Assembly: GCA_030247725.1 (NCBI GenBank)
Contig: JAOTRT010000005.1
Span: 225,233 to 289,232 of the forward strand
Direction: 5' to 3'
Length of the DNA: 64,000 nucleotides
Source of the DNA: Candidatus Nitricoxidireducens bremensis
GTDB lineage: Bacteria > Pseudomonadota > Gammaproteobacteria > Burkholderiales > Rhodocyclaceae
In this document: piece after piece, positions 15,927-25,300 of the stretch
Layout of the letters: every line of letters begins with the position of its first letter
How positions within the stretch are numbered: the first letter of the stretch is position 1
Program-made: the position numbers and the translations under genes
The notes under the pieces: model-generated
Told to the model about the DNA's origin: nothing
What the model saw: only the letters and a program-made list of their open reading frames with translations
Databases searched by the model: none

Positions 15927-17030
15927 ATGGCCGACGTGACCGCCCTGTTGAACCCGACCATCCAAGACCGCGATGGGCTGACCGAATTCATCGAGGACCT
16001 TGGCGACCTCGTCCCCAACATAGAACGCGATATCGCCCGGCTGCGGCGCACGCCCGACGACCATGCCATCGTCGCCAACCTGTTCCGCGCCATGCACAAC
16101 ATCAAGGGCGACGCCTCGATCTGCAAGGTCGAGGTGGGCACCATCGTCGCCCACCCGATCGAGACGCTGCTGGCGCGGCTGCGCAGCAGCGAGATCGCCT
16201 TCTCCGACCTGCTGGCCGAAGTGATCCTGCTGGCCATGGACCGGCTCGAACTGGCCGTCGATGCCATTTCCACGGGCAAGCCGCTGGGCCACCTGCACCT
16301 GATCGAACTCGTCGGCGGCCTCGAAGGCATGGCCCAGGCCGACGGCAGCCGCCTCGACGAACTGTCGGTGCAGTTGATCGAGGCGGTGACGGGCTTCCGT
16401 CCGGTACGCGCCGGCTCCCAGGTGCGGCCGGCCGCGGCGCCCAGCGGACGCGGCGGCGAAGGCTTTGCCGGCGACCTCAAGTTCTTCCGTTCCCTGGCCC
16501 TCCAGTTCGAAGCCCGTTCCGCCCTGTTCAAGGGCCGCAGCGGACGCCTGATGCGCCTGGCCCTCGATACCAACGCCGCTGCCGGCAAGCCGGTGGACCC
16601 GAGCCAACTCGAAGCCGCCGTCTACATGCACGACGTCGGCATGATGTTCCTGCCCGAATCGGTCTGGCTCAAGGTCGGCCGCCTGACCGACGACGAGAAG
16701 AAGAGCATGCACACCCATCCGGCCTACGCCGCCGCGCTGCTGGAACGCATGGACGGCTGGAAGCCGGCCGCCGAGATGGTGGCCCAGCACCACGAGATGC
16801 CCGACGGCGGCGGCTACCCCGAAGGCCGCACCGTCGGCAACATCTGCGACGGCGCCAAGATCCTCGCCATCGTGGACGCCTTCGAAGCCGTCACCCTCAA
16901 GCACAGCCACCGCGGCCAGAGCCGCTCCATGGTGCGCGCCATCGCCGAGATCAACGCCTGCGACAACCAGTTCGCCCCCGAGTGGATAGGCCATTTCAAT
17001 ACCGTCATCCGCCGCATGGTGGAGGCCTGA
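15927..17030 (+). CDS. HPt domain fused to an HD-GYP-type phosphodiesterase domain
   Basis: A 367-residue two-domain signalling protein. The N-terminal histidine phosphotransfer domain (about 1-125) has phospho-acceptor His57 in FRAMHNIKGDA, as in CheA P1. The C-terminal domain (about 190-367) has HD at 235-236, HP at 264-265, HHE at 288-290 and GYP at 296-298. The lysine that usually follows HDxG is Met here (HDVGM). HD-GYP enzymes hydrolyse c-di-GMP; control by phosphotransfer to His57 is inference. The start has a GGGAGAGAAG element. It is followed by fbp after 58 nt. Confidence 0.88.
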   Translation: MADVTALLNPTIQDRDGLTEFIEDLGDLVPNIERDIARLRRTPDDHAIVANLFRAMHNIKGDASICKVEVGTIVAHPIETLLARLRSSEIAFSDLLAEVILLAMDRLELAVDAISTGKPLGHLHLIELVGGLEGMAQADGSRLDELSVQLIEAVTGFRPVRAGSQVRPAAAPSGRGGEGFAGDLKFFRSLALQFEARSALFKGRSGRLMRLALDTNAAAGKPVDPSQLEAAVYMHDVGMMFLPESVWLKVGRLTDDEKKSMHTHPAYAAALLERMDGWKPAAEMVAQHHEMPDGGGYPEGRTVGNICDGAKILAIVDAFEAVTLKHSHRGQSRSMVRAIAEINACDNQFAPEWIGHFNTVIRRMVEA

Positions 17031-17088
17031 GGCCCCTGCGGGGCGAATATAATCGCCGCTTCCGCTTCAACCCGACCTCAGGAACGCC

Positions 17089-18090
17089 ATGCCCCCCGTC
17101 ACGCTCTCCCGCTTCCTCATCGAAGAAGAACGCAACAAGAAAGTCATCAGCGCCGACCTGCGCTTTCTCGTCGAAATCGTCTCGCGCGCCTGCAAGGCCA
17201 TCTCCATCGCCATCGGCAAGGGCGGCATCGCCGACGTCCTCGGCCAGGCCGGCAGCGACAACATCCAGGGCGAGGCGCAGAAGAAGCTCGACGTCATTTC
17301 CAACGAAATCCTGCTGGAAGCCAACGAATGGGGCGGCCACCTCGCCGCCATGGCCTCGGAGGAAATGGAAGACCCGCACCTGATCCCGCACCGCTACCCG
17401 AAGGGCGAATACCTGCTGGTGTTCGATCCCCTCGACGGCTCCTCCAACATCGACGTGAACATCTCCGTCGGCACCATCTTCTCGGTGCTGCGCTGCCCCG
17501 AGGGCGTGCCGGCGGTGGACGACAAGGTCTTCCTGCAGCCCGGCACCCAGCAGGTCTGCGCCGGCTTCGCCGTGTACGGCCCCACCACGCTGCTGGTGCT
17601 GACCTTCGGCGACGGCGTCCAGTGCTTCACCCTCGACCGGGAATTCGGCCACTTCGTGCTGACCCAGGAGAACATGCGTATCCCCGAGGACACCAAGGAA
17701 TTCGCCATCAACATGTCGAACCAGCGCTTCTGGGAGCCGCCGGTACAGCGCTACGTGGAAGAACTGCTGGCCGGCAAGGACGGTCCCCGCGGCAAGGACT
17801 TCAACATGCGCTGGGTCGCCTCCATGGTGGCCGACGTCTTCCGCATCCTCACCCGCGGCGGCGTCTTCATGTACCCCATCGACGCCAAGATGAAGGACAA
17901 GGGCGGCAAGCTGCGCCTGATGTACGAAGCCAACCCGATGGCGATGATCGTCGAGCAGGCCGGCGGCGCCGCCTCCACGGGCCGCGAGCGCATTCTCGAC
18001 ATCCGGCCGTCGGCCCTGCACCAGCGCGTGCCGGTGATCCTCGGCTCGAAGAACGAGGTCGAGCGCGTGGCCCGCTACCACGCTGAATGA
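17089..18090 (+). CDS. fbp: fructose-1,6-bisphosphatase class I
   Basis: Gluconeogenic/Calvin-type enzyme hydrolysing fructose 1,6-bisphosphate. The 333 residues match class I. The metal-binding motif [13 protein letters not shown] is at 112-124, and the sugar-phosphate site includes [20 protein letters not shown]. Upstream is a TATAAT at 17048-17053 without a good -35 box, preceded by a small GCCCC/GGGGC hairpin (17032-17044). The next gene begins 1 nt after its stop, an odd partner for a metabolic enzyme. Confidence 0.97.
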   Translation: MPPVTLSRFLIEEERNKKVISADLRFLVEIVSRACKAISIAIGKGGIADVLGQAGSDNIQGEAQKKLDVISNEILLEANEWGGHLAAMASEEMEDPHLIPHRYPKGEYLLVFDPLDGSSNIDVNISVGTIFSVLRCPEGVPAVDDKVFLQPGTQQVCAGFAVYGPTTLLVLTFGDGVQCFTLDREFGHFVLTQENMRIPEDTKEFAINMSNQRFWEPPVQRYVEELLAGKDGPRGKDFNMRWVASMVADVFRILTRGGVFMYPIDAKMKDKGGKLRLMYEANPMAMIVEQAGGAASTGRERILDIRPSALHQRVPVILGSKNEVERVARYHAE

Positions 18091-18091
18091 C

Positions 18092-19714
18092 ATGGCGATA
18101 GACCTGCGCGACAAGTCGGGCCTGCTCATCGACGACATGCCCGAGATGCGCTCCACGGTGCGCATCCAGCTCAACGATTGCGGGTTGATGAAGTGCGACA
18201 TGGCGCGCAACATCAAGGAGGGCATGGACCGGCTCACCGCCAACCGCTACGACATCATCGTCTGCGACTACAACCTGGGCCAGGGCGCCGACGGCCAGCA
18301 GTTCCTCGAACTGGTGCGCCGCAGCCACCTGCTGCCCCAGTCCACCGCCTTCCTCATGATCACCGGCGAAACCGGTTACGAACAGGTGTCCACCGCCGCC
18401 GAGTTCGCCCCCGACGACTACCTGCTCAAGCCCTTCACCAGCGAGACCCTGCGCACCCGCCTGGAACGCATCCTGGAGAAGAAGGAGACCCTGAAGCCGG
18501 TTTATAAGCACCTGGGCGAAAAGTCCGACCGCAAGGCGGCCCTGGCCGCCTGCGACGAACTGCTGTCCCAGAAGACCCGCTACACCCTCGACCTGCTGCG
18601 CCTCAAGGGCGAACTGCTGCTCGCCTCGGGCCGCACCGACGAGGCCCTGGCCCTCTACGAAGGCGTGCTGCAGCAGCGTGCCACGCCATGGGCCGAGGTG
18701 GGCAAGGCCCGCTGCCTCGCCGCCGACGGCAACCACGAGCAGGCGAAGGATCATCTCAAGGCCGCCCTCGCCGCCTATCCGAACTATCTGGCCGCCTACG
18801 ATTCGCTGGCCGGCCTGCTGGAAAAGACCGACAAGGCCGCCGCCCAGGAGATCGTCGAGCAGGCCCTCAAGGTCGCCCCCAGCACCCAGCGCCAGCGCCG
18901 CCTCGGCGGACTCGCCCTGGAGAACAAGGATTTCGTCCGCGCCGAGGCGGCCTTCCGCCGTACCGTGGAAAAGGACCGCACCGGCTTCTTCAAGAGCCAC
19001 GACGACTACGCGGGACTGGCGAAGAGCTGTTCCGAGCAGGGCAAGACCCAGGAGGCCCTGGCCGCCGTCAAGGACATGGCCGTCCACTTCCAGCGCACGC
19101 CGGAACTGGCCGCGCGCCAGGCCGCGGTGGAAGCCCAGGTGCACGCCAAGGCCGGCAACACGCGGGAAGCCATGGTGGCCCTCGAAAAAGCCCTGGCCGT
19201 GCACAAGGAAGCCGACCTGGACCCGACCACGGCCCTGGAAGTCGCCCAGGCCTGCTTCGCCGGCGGCCAGCCCGACGCGGCCAAGCGCATCATCGAGACC
19301 CTCGCCGAGGACAACCACGAGAACGAGCAGATCCTCGCCCAGGCCCAGTCGGTGTTCGCCGCCGCCGGCCTCGACGACGAGGGCACCCTCCTCCTCGACG
19401 CCACCAAGCGGCGCATGATCAAGCTCAACAACGACGCCGTCGCCCTCGCCAAGGCCGGCGAACTCGACCAAGCGATCGCCATGCTGCAGGAGGCCGCCGA
19501 CCGCCTGCACAAGAACTGCCAGGTCTCGGTCAACGCCGCCCTCGCCCTGCTCATGCACATCCAGAAGAACGGCATGGACACCGATAAGCTCGGCAACGCC
19601 CACCGCTACATCCTGCAGGCGCGGCGCGCCAACCCCGAGCATCCGCGGCTGCCGGAAGTCGTCGCCTTCTACCGCCGGCTCGCCCCCCCCGGCACGCCCA
19701 TCGTCGAGGACTGA
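18092..19714 (+). CDS. response regulator receiver-TPR protein
   Basis: A 540-residue protein: an N-terminal CheY-like receiver (1-125) with acidic pair Asp14/Asp15, phospho-acceptor Asp59 in IIVCDYNLG and Lys in LLKPF, followed by about 400 residues of TPR-like helices (repeats such as ALALYEGVLQQRA..WAEVGKARCLAADGN). TPRs mediate protein contacts, so phosphorylation may switch a scaffold rather than DNA binding. It sits directly after fbp and 2 nt before the kinase-like gene, its probable partner. Confidence 0.88.
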   Translation: MAIDLRDKSGLLIDDMPEMRSTVRIQLNDCGLMKCDMARNIKEGMDRLTANRYDIIVCDYNLGQGADGQQFLELVRRSHLLPQSTAFLMITGETGYEQVSTAAEFAPDDYLLKPFTSETLRTRLERILEKKETLKPVYKHLGEKSDRKAALAACDELLSQKTRYTLDLLRLKGELLLASGRTDEALALYEGVLQQRATPWAEVGKARCLAADGNHEQAKDHLKAALAAYPNYLAAYDSLAGLLEKTDKAAAQEIVEQALKVAPSTQRQRRLGGLALENKDFVRAEAAFRRTVEKDRTGFFKSHDDYAGLAKSCSEQGKTQEALAAVKDMAVHFQRTPELAARQAAVEAQVHAKAGNTREAMVALEKALAVHKEADLDPTTALEVAQACFAGGQPDAAKRIIETLAEDNHENEQILAQAQSVFAAAGLDDEGTLLLDATKRRMIKLNNDAVALAKAGELDQAIAMLQEAADRLHKNCQVSVNAALALLMHIQKNGMDTDKLGNAHRYILQARRANPEHPRLPEVVAFYRRLAPPGTPIVED

Positions 19715-19716
19715 GC

Positions 19717-20352
19717 ATGGAGCCCCTCGTCGCCGCCGCCATCCACGACGCCAAGAACGCCCTCAACGCGCTCAACGCCTGGCTGGCAACGGCGAAGCGG
19801 GACTGCCCCTCGGCGGCCCTGGACCAGGCCCAGGCCATGGCCGGCCGCGTCTCCGCCCAGCTCGTCGAACTGCTCGCCCTCTACCGGGCCGACCAGGGCA
19901 CCCTGCGGCTCGCCGTCGAGGACCAGTACCTGGAGGACTTCGTCGCCGACGTCATGGCCGAACTTGGCCCGGCCGCCGACGACCGCGTGACCGTGGCGAC
20001 CGACTTCGCCGCCGCGGCCGACCTCGGCAGCTGGGCCTTCGACGCCTACCAGGTGAAGTTCGTGCTCCTCGACGCCCTGCGCAACGCGCGGCGCCATGCC
20101 GCCGCCCACGTCCGCTTCGTCCTCGCCGCCGAACCCGGCGGCGGCGTGCGCTTCACCGTCGCCGACGACGGCCCCGGCTTTCCCGCCGAGATACTGGCTG
20201 GCGGCGCTGCCGCCATGGCGGAAGGATCGAGCGGCCTCGGCCTCTCCTTCGCCCGCCTCATCGCCGAACGCCACGCCACCCCCAACAGCCGCCACGGCCG
20301 CATCGAGCTCGCCAACGACGGCGGCGCGCACTTCTCCCTGATCCTGCCCTGA
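19717..20352 (+). CDS. minimal sensor histidine kinase without sensor domain
   Basis: A 211-residue protein with an H-box-like helix at the very N terminus (IHDAKNALNAL, His10), followed by a HATPase domain with N-box DALRNARRHA, G1 DDGPGFP and G2 SSGLGLSFARLIAERH. It has no membrane segment or sensor domain, so it must take its signal from a partner or act as a phosphotransfer/phosphatase module. It follows the receiver-TPR gene after 2 nt. Which receiver it serves is inference. Confidence 0.8.
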   Translation: MEPLVAAAIHDAKNALNALNAWLATAKRDCPSAALDQAQAMAGRVSAQLVELLALYRADQGTLRLAVEDQYLEDFVADVMAELGPAADDRVTVATDFAAAADLGSWAFDAYQVKFVLLDALRNARRHAAAHVRFVLAAEPGGGVRFTVADDGPGFPAEILAGGAAAMAEGSSGLGLSFARLIAERHATPNSRHGRIELANDGGAHFSLILP

Positions 20353-20542
20353 CCGCAGCGGCCGGTCGCCGCGCCCCTGGCACCCGACCTTCAGCATCAC
20401 CCACAGTTGCAGAATTTTCCCCATACCGACCCGGTAGGGGATGGCGGCATAATGCGCCCCGCATAAATCACTTGGCATAGTCCAAACGCGTACTTCCGCC
20501 CCGCACACGCGAACGATACGCACATCAGGGAGAACAATTTCA
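20353..20542 (+). promoter_or_regulatory. 190-nt region upstream of the two-partner secretion genes
   Basis: Holds an inverted repeat at 20419-20440 (CCCC-A-TACCG / CGGTA-GGGG, one bulge), a CATAAT -10-like box at 20448-20453 without a matching -35 box, and an AGGGAG ribosome-binding site before 20543. The repeat sits where a -35 box would be, which suits an activator-dependent promoter (inference). Confidence 0.35.
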
Positions 20543-22321
20543 ATGCGGGGCGGAAGCAAAGGGGCGGACCTTCGGACTGCCGTTGCCGGCCATCGTGCCG
20601 GCGCCGGAGCATCCCATCGGATCAACAAAGCCGACGGATCGAGAACTCGATCGTTGACGACAGTCGCCGTCCTGGCGGGCTTGTTATTGGCCGCCCAGTT
20701 CGCACCGGCACAGACGCTGGGCGAAGCCGAAGAGCAGCGCCGACGCGCCCGGCAGGACGCCGCGGAACGCACCGAACGCCAACAGGCGCCGGGCGTGCGC
20801 CTTCCCGGCCCGGAAACGCCCCCGGATGCCGACGCCACCGACCTCCCCGACGAGATGCCATGCTTTCCCATCCGTCGGGTTCGCATCGACGGCAACCGCC
20901 CCGACGCATTCCCCTGGATACAGCCCCATCTCGACCGCTATGCGGATCGCTGCGTCGGCCGCCGGGGTCTCGACATCATCGTCAAGCGGCTGTCCGCGCG
21001 CCTGCTGGGCGAAGGCTTCATCACCACCCGCGTCGGCATCCCCGAACAGAACTTCTCCGGCGGCACCCTGCGACTGGTCCTGGTTCCCGGCATTGTCCGC
21101 AGCATCCGCATCGTCGGCGCCACTGCGGACGTCTCCTGGGAAAGCGCCTTCCCGATGGGCCCCGGCGACCTGCTCAACCTGCGCGACATCGAGCAGGGCC
21201 TCGAACAGCTCAAGCGCGTACCGTCCCAGGATGCGGACCTGGACATCGCCCCCGGCGCATCGCCGGGCGAAAGCGACATCGTCGTCAAGCTCAAGCGCGG
21301 CCGGCCCTGGCGCCTGTCGACCGCCGTCGACGACAGCGGCTCGAAGGCCACGGGGCGCCGCCAGGGCAGCATCGGCCTGGCGGTGGACAACCCGTTCGGC
21401 CTGAACGATCTCTTCAGCCTGAGTTTCAACAACGATGCCGAGAGCGAAGCCCATCTCCACGCCACCCGCGGCAACAGCCTCAGCTACTCGCTGCCCTGGG
21501 GCTACTGGACCTTCGCCGTCGCGCGCAGCACCTATCGCTACCACCAGCTCGTCAAGGGCACCAACCAGTCCTTCATCTCCAGCGGCACCTCGGCAAGCCA
21601 GGAAGTTTCGGCCACCAGGACCGTTCATCGCGACCGCGCATCCAAGACATCCGTGCAACTGCGCCTGACCCATCGTCTCTCGCGCAGCTACGTCGAAAAC
21701 CTGGAACTCATCGTGCAACGCCGCGGTACCGCCGCCGCGGAACTCGGCCTCCAGCACCGCCACTACCTCGGTACGGCCCAGGTGGACATCGCCGTCGCAC
21801 GGAAGGAAGGCATCCCCCACTTCGGCGGCCAGGGCGACACCCCCGACCGGGCGGTCGGCGCACCCACCAACCGCTATCGCCTGTACACCATCGACGCCGC
21901 CGTCAGCGACCAGTTCAAGGTCGGCAGCCAGCCCCTGCGCCTGACCAGCGCGCTGCGCGGACAGGCCACCTCCGACCGCCTGTATGCCGCCGACCAGATT
22001 TCCATCGGCAACCGCGCCACGGTCCGCGGCGTCGACGGCGAGACCACCCTCGCCGCCGAACGGGGCTGGTACCTGCGCAACGAACTCGACGTGCCCCTCG
22101 GCGCCAGCGGGCAATCCATCTACCTGGGTCTCGACCACGGCGACGTCGCCGGGCCAAGCGCCGCTGCCGCCGGCCGCCGCCTGACCGGCGCCGCCATCGG
22201 CTTCCGCAGCAGCGCCGTCGGCCTCTCCTACGACATCTTCGCCGCCTGGGCCATCCACAAGCCAGGCGGCTTCCCCTCCATCCAGCCCGCCACGGGCTTC
22301 CGCCTTTCCTATCAATTCTGA
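20543..22321 (+). CDS. TpsB/CdiB-type outer-membrane translocator (ShlB/FhaC/HecB family)
   Basis: A 592-residue Omp85-type pore exporting the partner effector encoded next. A long basic N terminus (~38 residues) precedes a hydrophobic signal core (TTVAVLAGLLLAAQFAPAQ). An Arg/Glu-rich helix follows (H1-plug-like, ~58-100), then POTRA domains (FPIRRVRIDGN onward and VRSIRIVGA onward) and a 16-strand barrel. The loop-6 motif is VRGVDGE near 494, and the chain ends in LSYQF with terminal Phe. The extended signal region is common in two-partner systems. tpsA starts 17 nt after its stop. Confidence 0.93.
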   Translation: MRGGSKGADLRTAVAGHRAGAGASHRINKADGSRTRSLTTVAVLAGLLLAAQFAPAQTLGEAEEQRRRARQDAAERTERQQAPGVRLPGPETPPDADATDLPDEMPCFPIRRVRIDGNRPDAFPWIQPHLDRYADRCVGRRGLDIIVKRLSARLLGEGFITTRVGIPEQNFSGGTLRLVLVPGIVRSIRIVGATADVSWESAFPMGPGDLLNLRDIEQGLEQLKRVPSQDADLDIAPGASPGESDIVVKLKRGRPWRLSTAVDDSGSKATGRRQGSIGLAVDNPFGLNDLFSLSFNNDAESEAHLHATRGNSLSYSLPWGYWTFAVARSTYRYHQLVKGTNQSFISSGTSASQEVSATRTVHRDRASKTSVQLRLTHRLSRSYVENLELIVQRRGTAAAELGLQHRHYLGTAQVDIAVARKEGIPHFGGQGDTPDRAVGAPTNRYRLYTIDAAVSDQFKVGSQPLRLTSALRGQATSDRLYAADQISIGNRATVRGVDGETTLAAERGWYLRNELDVPLGASGQSIYLGLDHGDVAGPSAAAAGRRLTGAAIGFRSSAVGLSYDIFAAWAIHKPGGFPSIQPATGFRLSYQF

Positions 22322-22338
22322 CGCCCCGCCATCCCATC

Positions 22339-25300
22339 ATGGACACCACGGCCCCCGCTCCCCTCGCAGCCTCTCCGTCGTCGCGGCTCCCGGCATGGAA
22401 GATCGCCGTCCTGCGGCTGGTGCTGACCTGCCTCGTCCTGCAACCCGTCGCCGCCTCGGCCCAGGTCGTGGCAGCCGCAGCGGGAGCGGGACAACCCCAG
22501 GTCGGCGCCGCCCTCAACGGCGTGCCCCTGGTCCAGATCGCCGCGCCCAACGGCAGCGGCGTCTCCCACAACCAGTACCAGCAGTTCAACGTCGGCACGC
22601 CCGGGGTGGTCCTCAACAACAGCCAGGTGGCCGTCCAGACGCAACTCGCCGGCTACGTCGAAGGCAACGCCAACCTGGCGGCCGGGCCGGCCCGCATCAT
22701 CCTCAACGAAGTCACCTCCACCCAGCCCAGCAACCTCAACGGCTATCTCGAAGTGGCCGGCACCCGCGCGGAAGTGGTCATCGCCAACCCCAACGGCATC
22801 ACCTGCAACGGCTGCGGCTTCATCAACACCAGCCGCGGCGTATTGGCCACCGGTGCCCCGCTCTTCGGCGCAGACGGTGCCCTCGACGCCCTGCGCGTCA
22901 CCGGCGGCACCGTCGCCTTTCAGGGCAGCGGCCTCAATGCCGCCAACACCGACCAGGTGGACATCGTCGCCCGCTCCGTCCAGGTGAATGCCGAACTCTG
23001 GGCCCGCAAGCTCAATGTCGTCGCCGGCGCCAACCGGGTGAACTATGCCGACTTGGGCGTGCAACTCATCGCCGGCACGGGCGACATTCCCACCGTCGCC
23101 ATCGATGTGGCCGCCATCGGCGGCATGTACGCGGGCAAGATCCGCCTCGTCGGCACGGAAGCCGGCGTCGGCGTCGCCAGCGCCGGCAACATCGCCGCCC
23201 AGTCGGGCGATCTGGTCATCGACAGCCGGGGCAAGGTCACCCTGCGGGGCAACACCACGGCCGCCGGCGACATCGCCGTCATCTCCTCGGGTGACATCGA
23301 CAATAGCGGCAGCCTCTATGCCGGCGGCAACGCCGGCCTGACGGCCCAGGGCCGCATCGACAACAGCGGCACCCTGGCCGCCCAGGGCAACCTGGAACTG
23401 CAGGCTGCCGCTGCCGGCTCCGCCGGCCTTCTCGCCGCCGGCATCGGCAGCGACGGCACCCTGGGCACGACGGGCCGGCTCGTCGTCGCCAGCGCCGGGA
23501 GCTTCGTGGCCGCAGGACAGCTCCTCGCCGGCGGCGACCTGGATATCGAGGCCGCCGCCATCGACCTGGCCGGCACGGCCACCGCCGCCCGCGGCAAGGT
23601 TTCGCTTTCCGCCACCGCCGGCGACCTCCGGCTCGACGGCGCCCTGCTCCAGGCCGGCGGCAGCGCCACGCTCACGACCACCGGGACGATCTCCAACCGG
23701 GGCGGCGAAGTCGAGGCGGGCGGCGCCCTCGACATCCGGGCCGCCGCCCTCGACAACACCGGCGGGCGTATCGCCTCCCTCAACGCCGACGGCCTGACCA
23801 TCGCCACGACCGGCCTGATCACCAATGCCGCCGGCAGCTTCATCGGCGGCAACGGCCGCGTCGCCATCACGGCCGGCAGCCTGGTCAACAGCGCCGACAT
23901 CGTCGCCGCCGGCAGCGACACCCTGACGATCTCCGCCGCCAGCCTCGCCAACACGGGCGGCAGCATCGTCTCGAACGGCGCCCTCGACATCGCGGGCGAC
24001 ACCGTGAGCAACGACGGCGGCACCCTTTACGCCGCCGGCAACCTGGGCCTGACGGCAACCACCCTGACAAACCTCGCCGGCCTGATCATGGGCGGCGGCG
24101 ATGTCCGCATCGCCGCATCCCTGCTCGACAACCGCCAGCAAGGCGCCATCCTGGCCGGCCGCGACCTGCTGCTGGACATCACGACCGCTGCGGATAACAG
24201 CGGCGGCAGCCTTTTCGCCGGCCGCGACCTGGTTTTCGACCAGGCCGGCGCCGGCCTGCAGAATGCCGGCGGCAACCTCGGCGCCGACGGCAACCTCCGC
24301 CTGAACCTCGCCAGCCTCGCCAACCAGGGCGGCACCGTCGGCGCGGCAAACGACATCGCCCTCAGCCTTTCCGGCAGTCTCTCCGGCATCGGCAGCATCG
24401 TCGCCGGCCGCGATGCCGACATCGACCTCGCCGGCGACTTCACCCTCGTCGCCGGCAATCGCATCAAGGCCAATCGCCATCTGGCCCTGGCCGTTGCCGG
24501 CAGCTTCGCCAACGAAGCCACCCTTGAAGCCGGCGGCGACCTCGGCGTGACGGCCGCCGTCATCGACAACCGGGCCGGCGCCACCCTGCGGGCCGGCAAC
24601 GTCGCCCTGGTCGCCACCGGCGCCCTCGCCAACGCCGGGCGCATCGAAGGCGACAACGTGGTCACCGGCAGCGCCACCCTCGTCAACACCGGCACCATCA
24701 TCGGCGACAACCTCCTCCTGGCCGCCGACAGCCTGGAAAACCGCGGCGGCGGCGCCGTCATCGCCGCCACCACCTCCATCGGGCTGCGCATTGCCGACCG
24801 CCTCGCCAACCTGGACGGCGCGACGATCTATTCCGGCGGTGACCTCGCCATCGCCGCCGACGCCGGCGGCGCTGCCATGAACACCCTGGTCAACGAAGGC
24901 TCCGCCATCGAGGCCGCCGGCGACCTCGCCATCGCCGCCAAGACCATCGAGAACCGGCGCAAGAGCGTCACCCTGAGCAGCGTGACGGTTTCATCGAGTT
25001 CCGGCAGCGTCATCCAAAGCATTCCCGGCTACAGCTACTACGACTCGCCGCGCCACACCTGGAACTACACCACCAGCGAAACCCGCGCCGACTCCATGTC
25101 GCCCGAGGCCCGCATCCTCGCCGGCGGCGCCATGACCCTCACCGCCGACACCCTCACCAACGCCTACAGCACCATCGCCGCCGGCGGCGACCTGCAAAGC
25201 ACCGTCGGCAGCCTCACCAACCTGGCGGCCACCCTCACCCGCACCACATACACCTACGACGAATACTGGTGCGCCTTCCCCTCCGGCGGCTGGTGCCCCG

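Noticed and set aside
17048..17053. TATAAT box as a full sigma-70 promoter of fbp
   Set aside because: No acceptable -35 box at 16-18 bp. It may be part of an activated promoter, so it is mentioned only under fbp.
20860..22338. Extended open frame upstream of the tpsA start inside tpsB
   Set aside because: It is in phase with tpsA but is low-complexity Arg/Pro sequence. The signal peptide begins at 22339, and tpsB is clearly coded in another frame.
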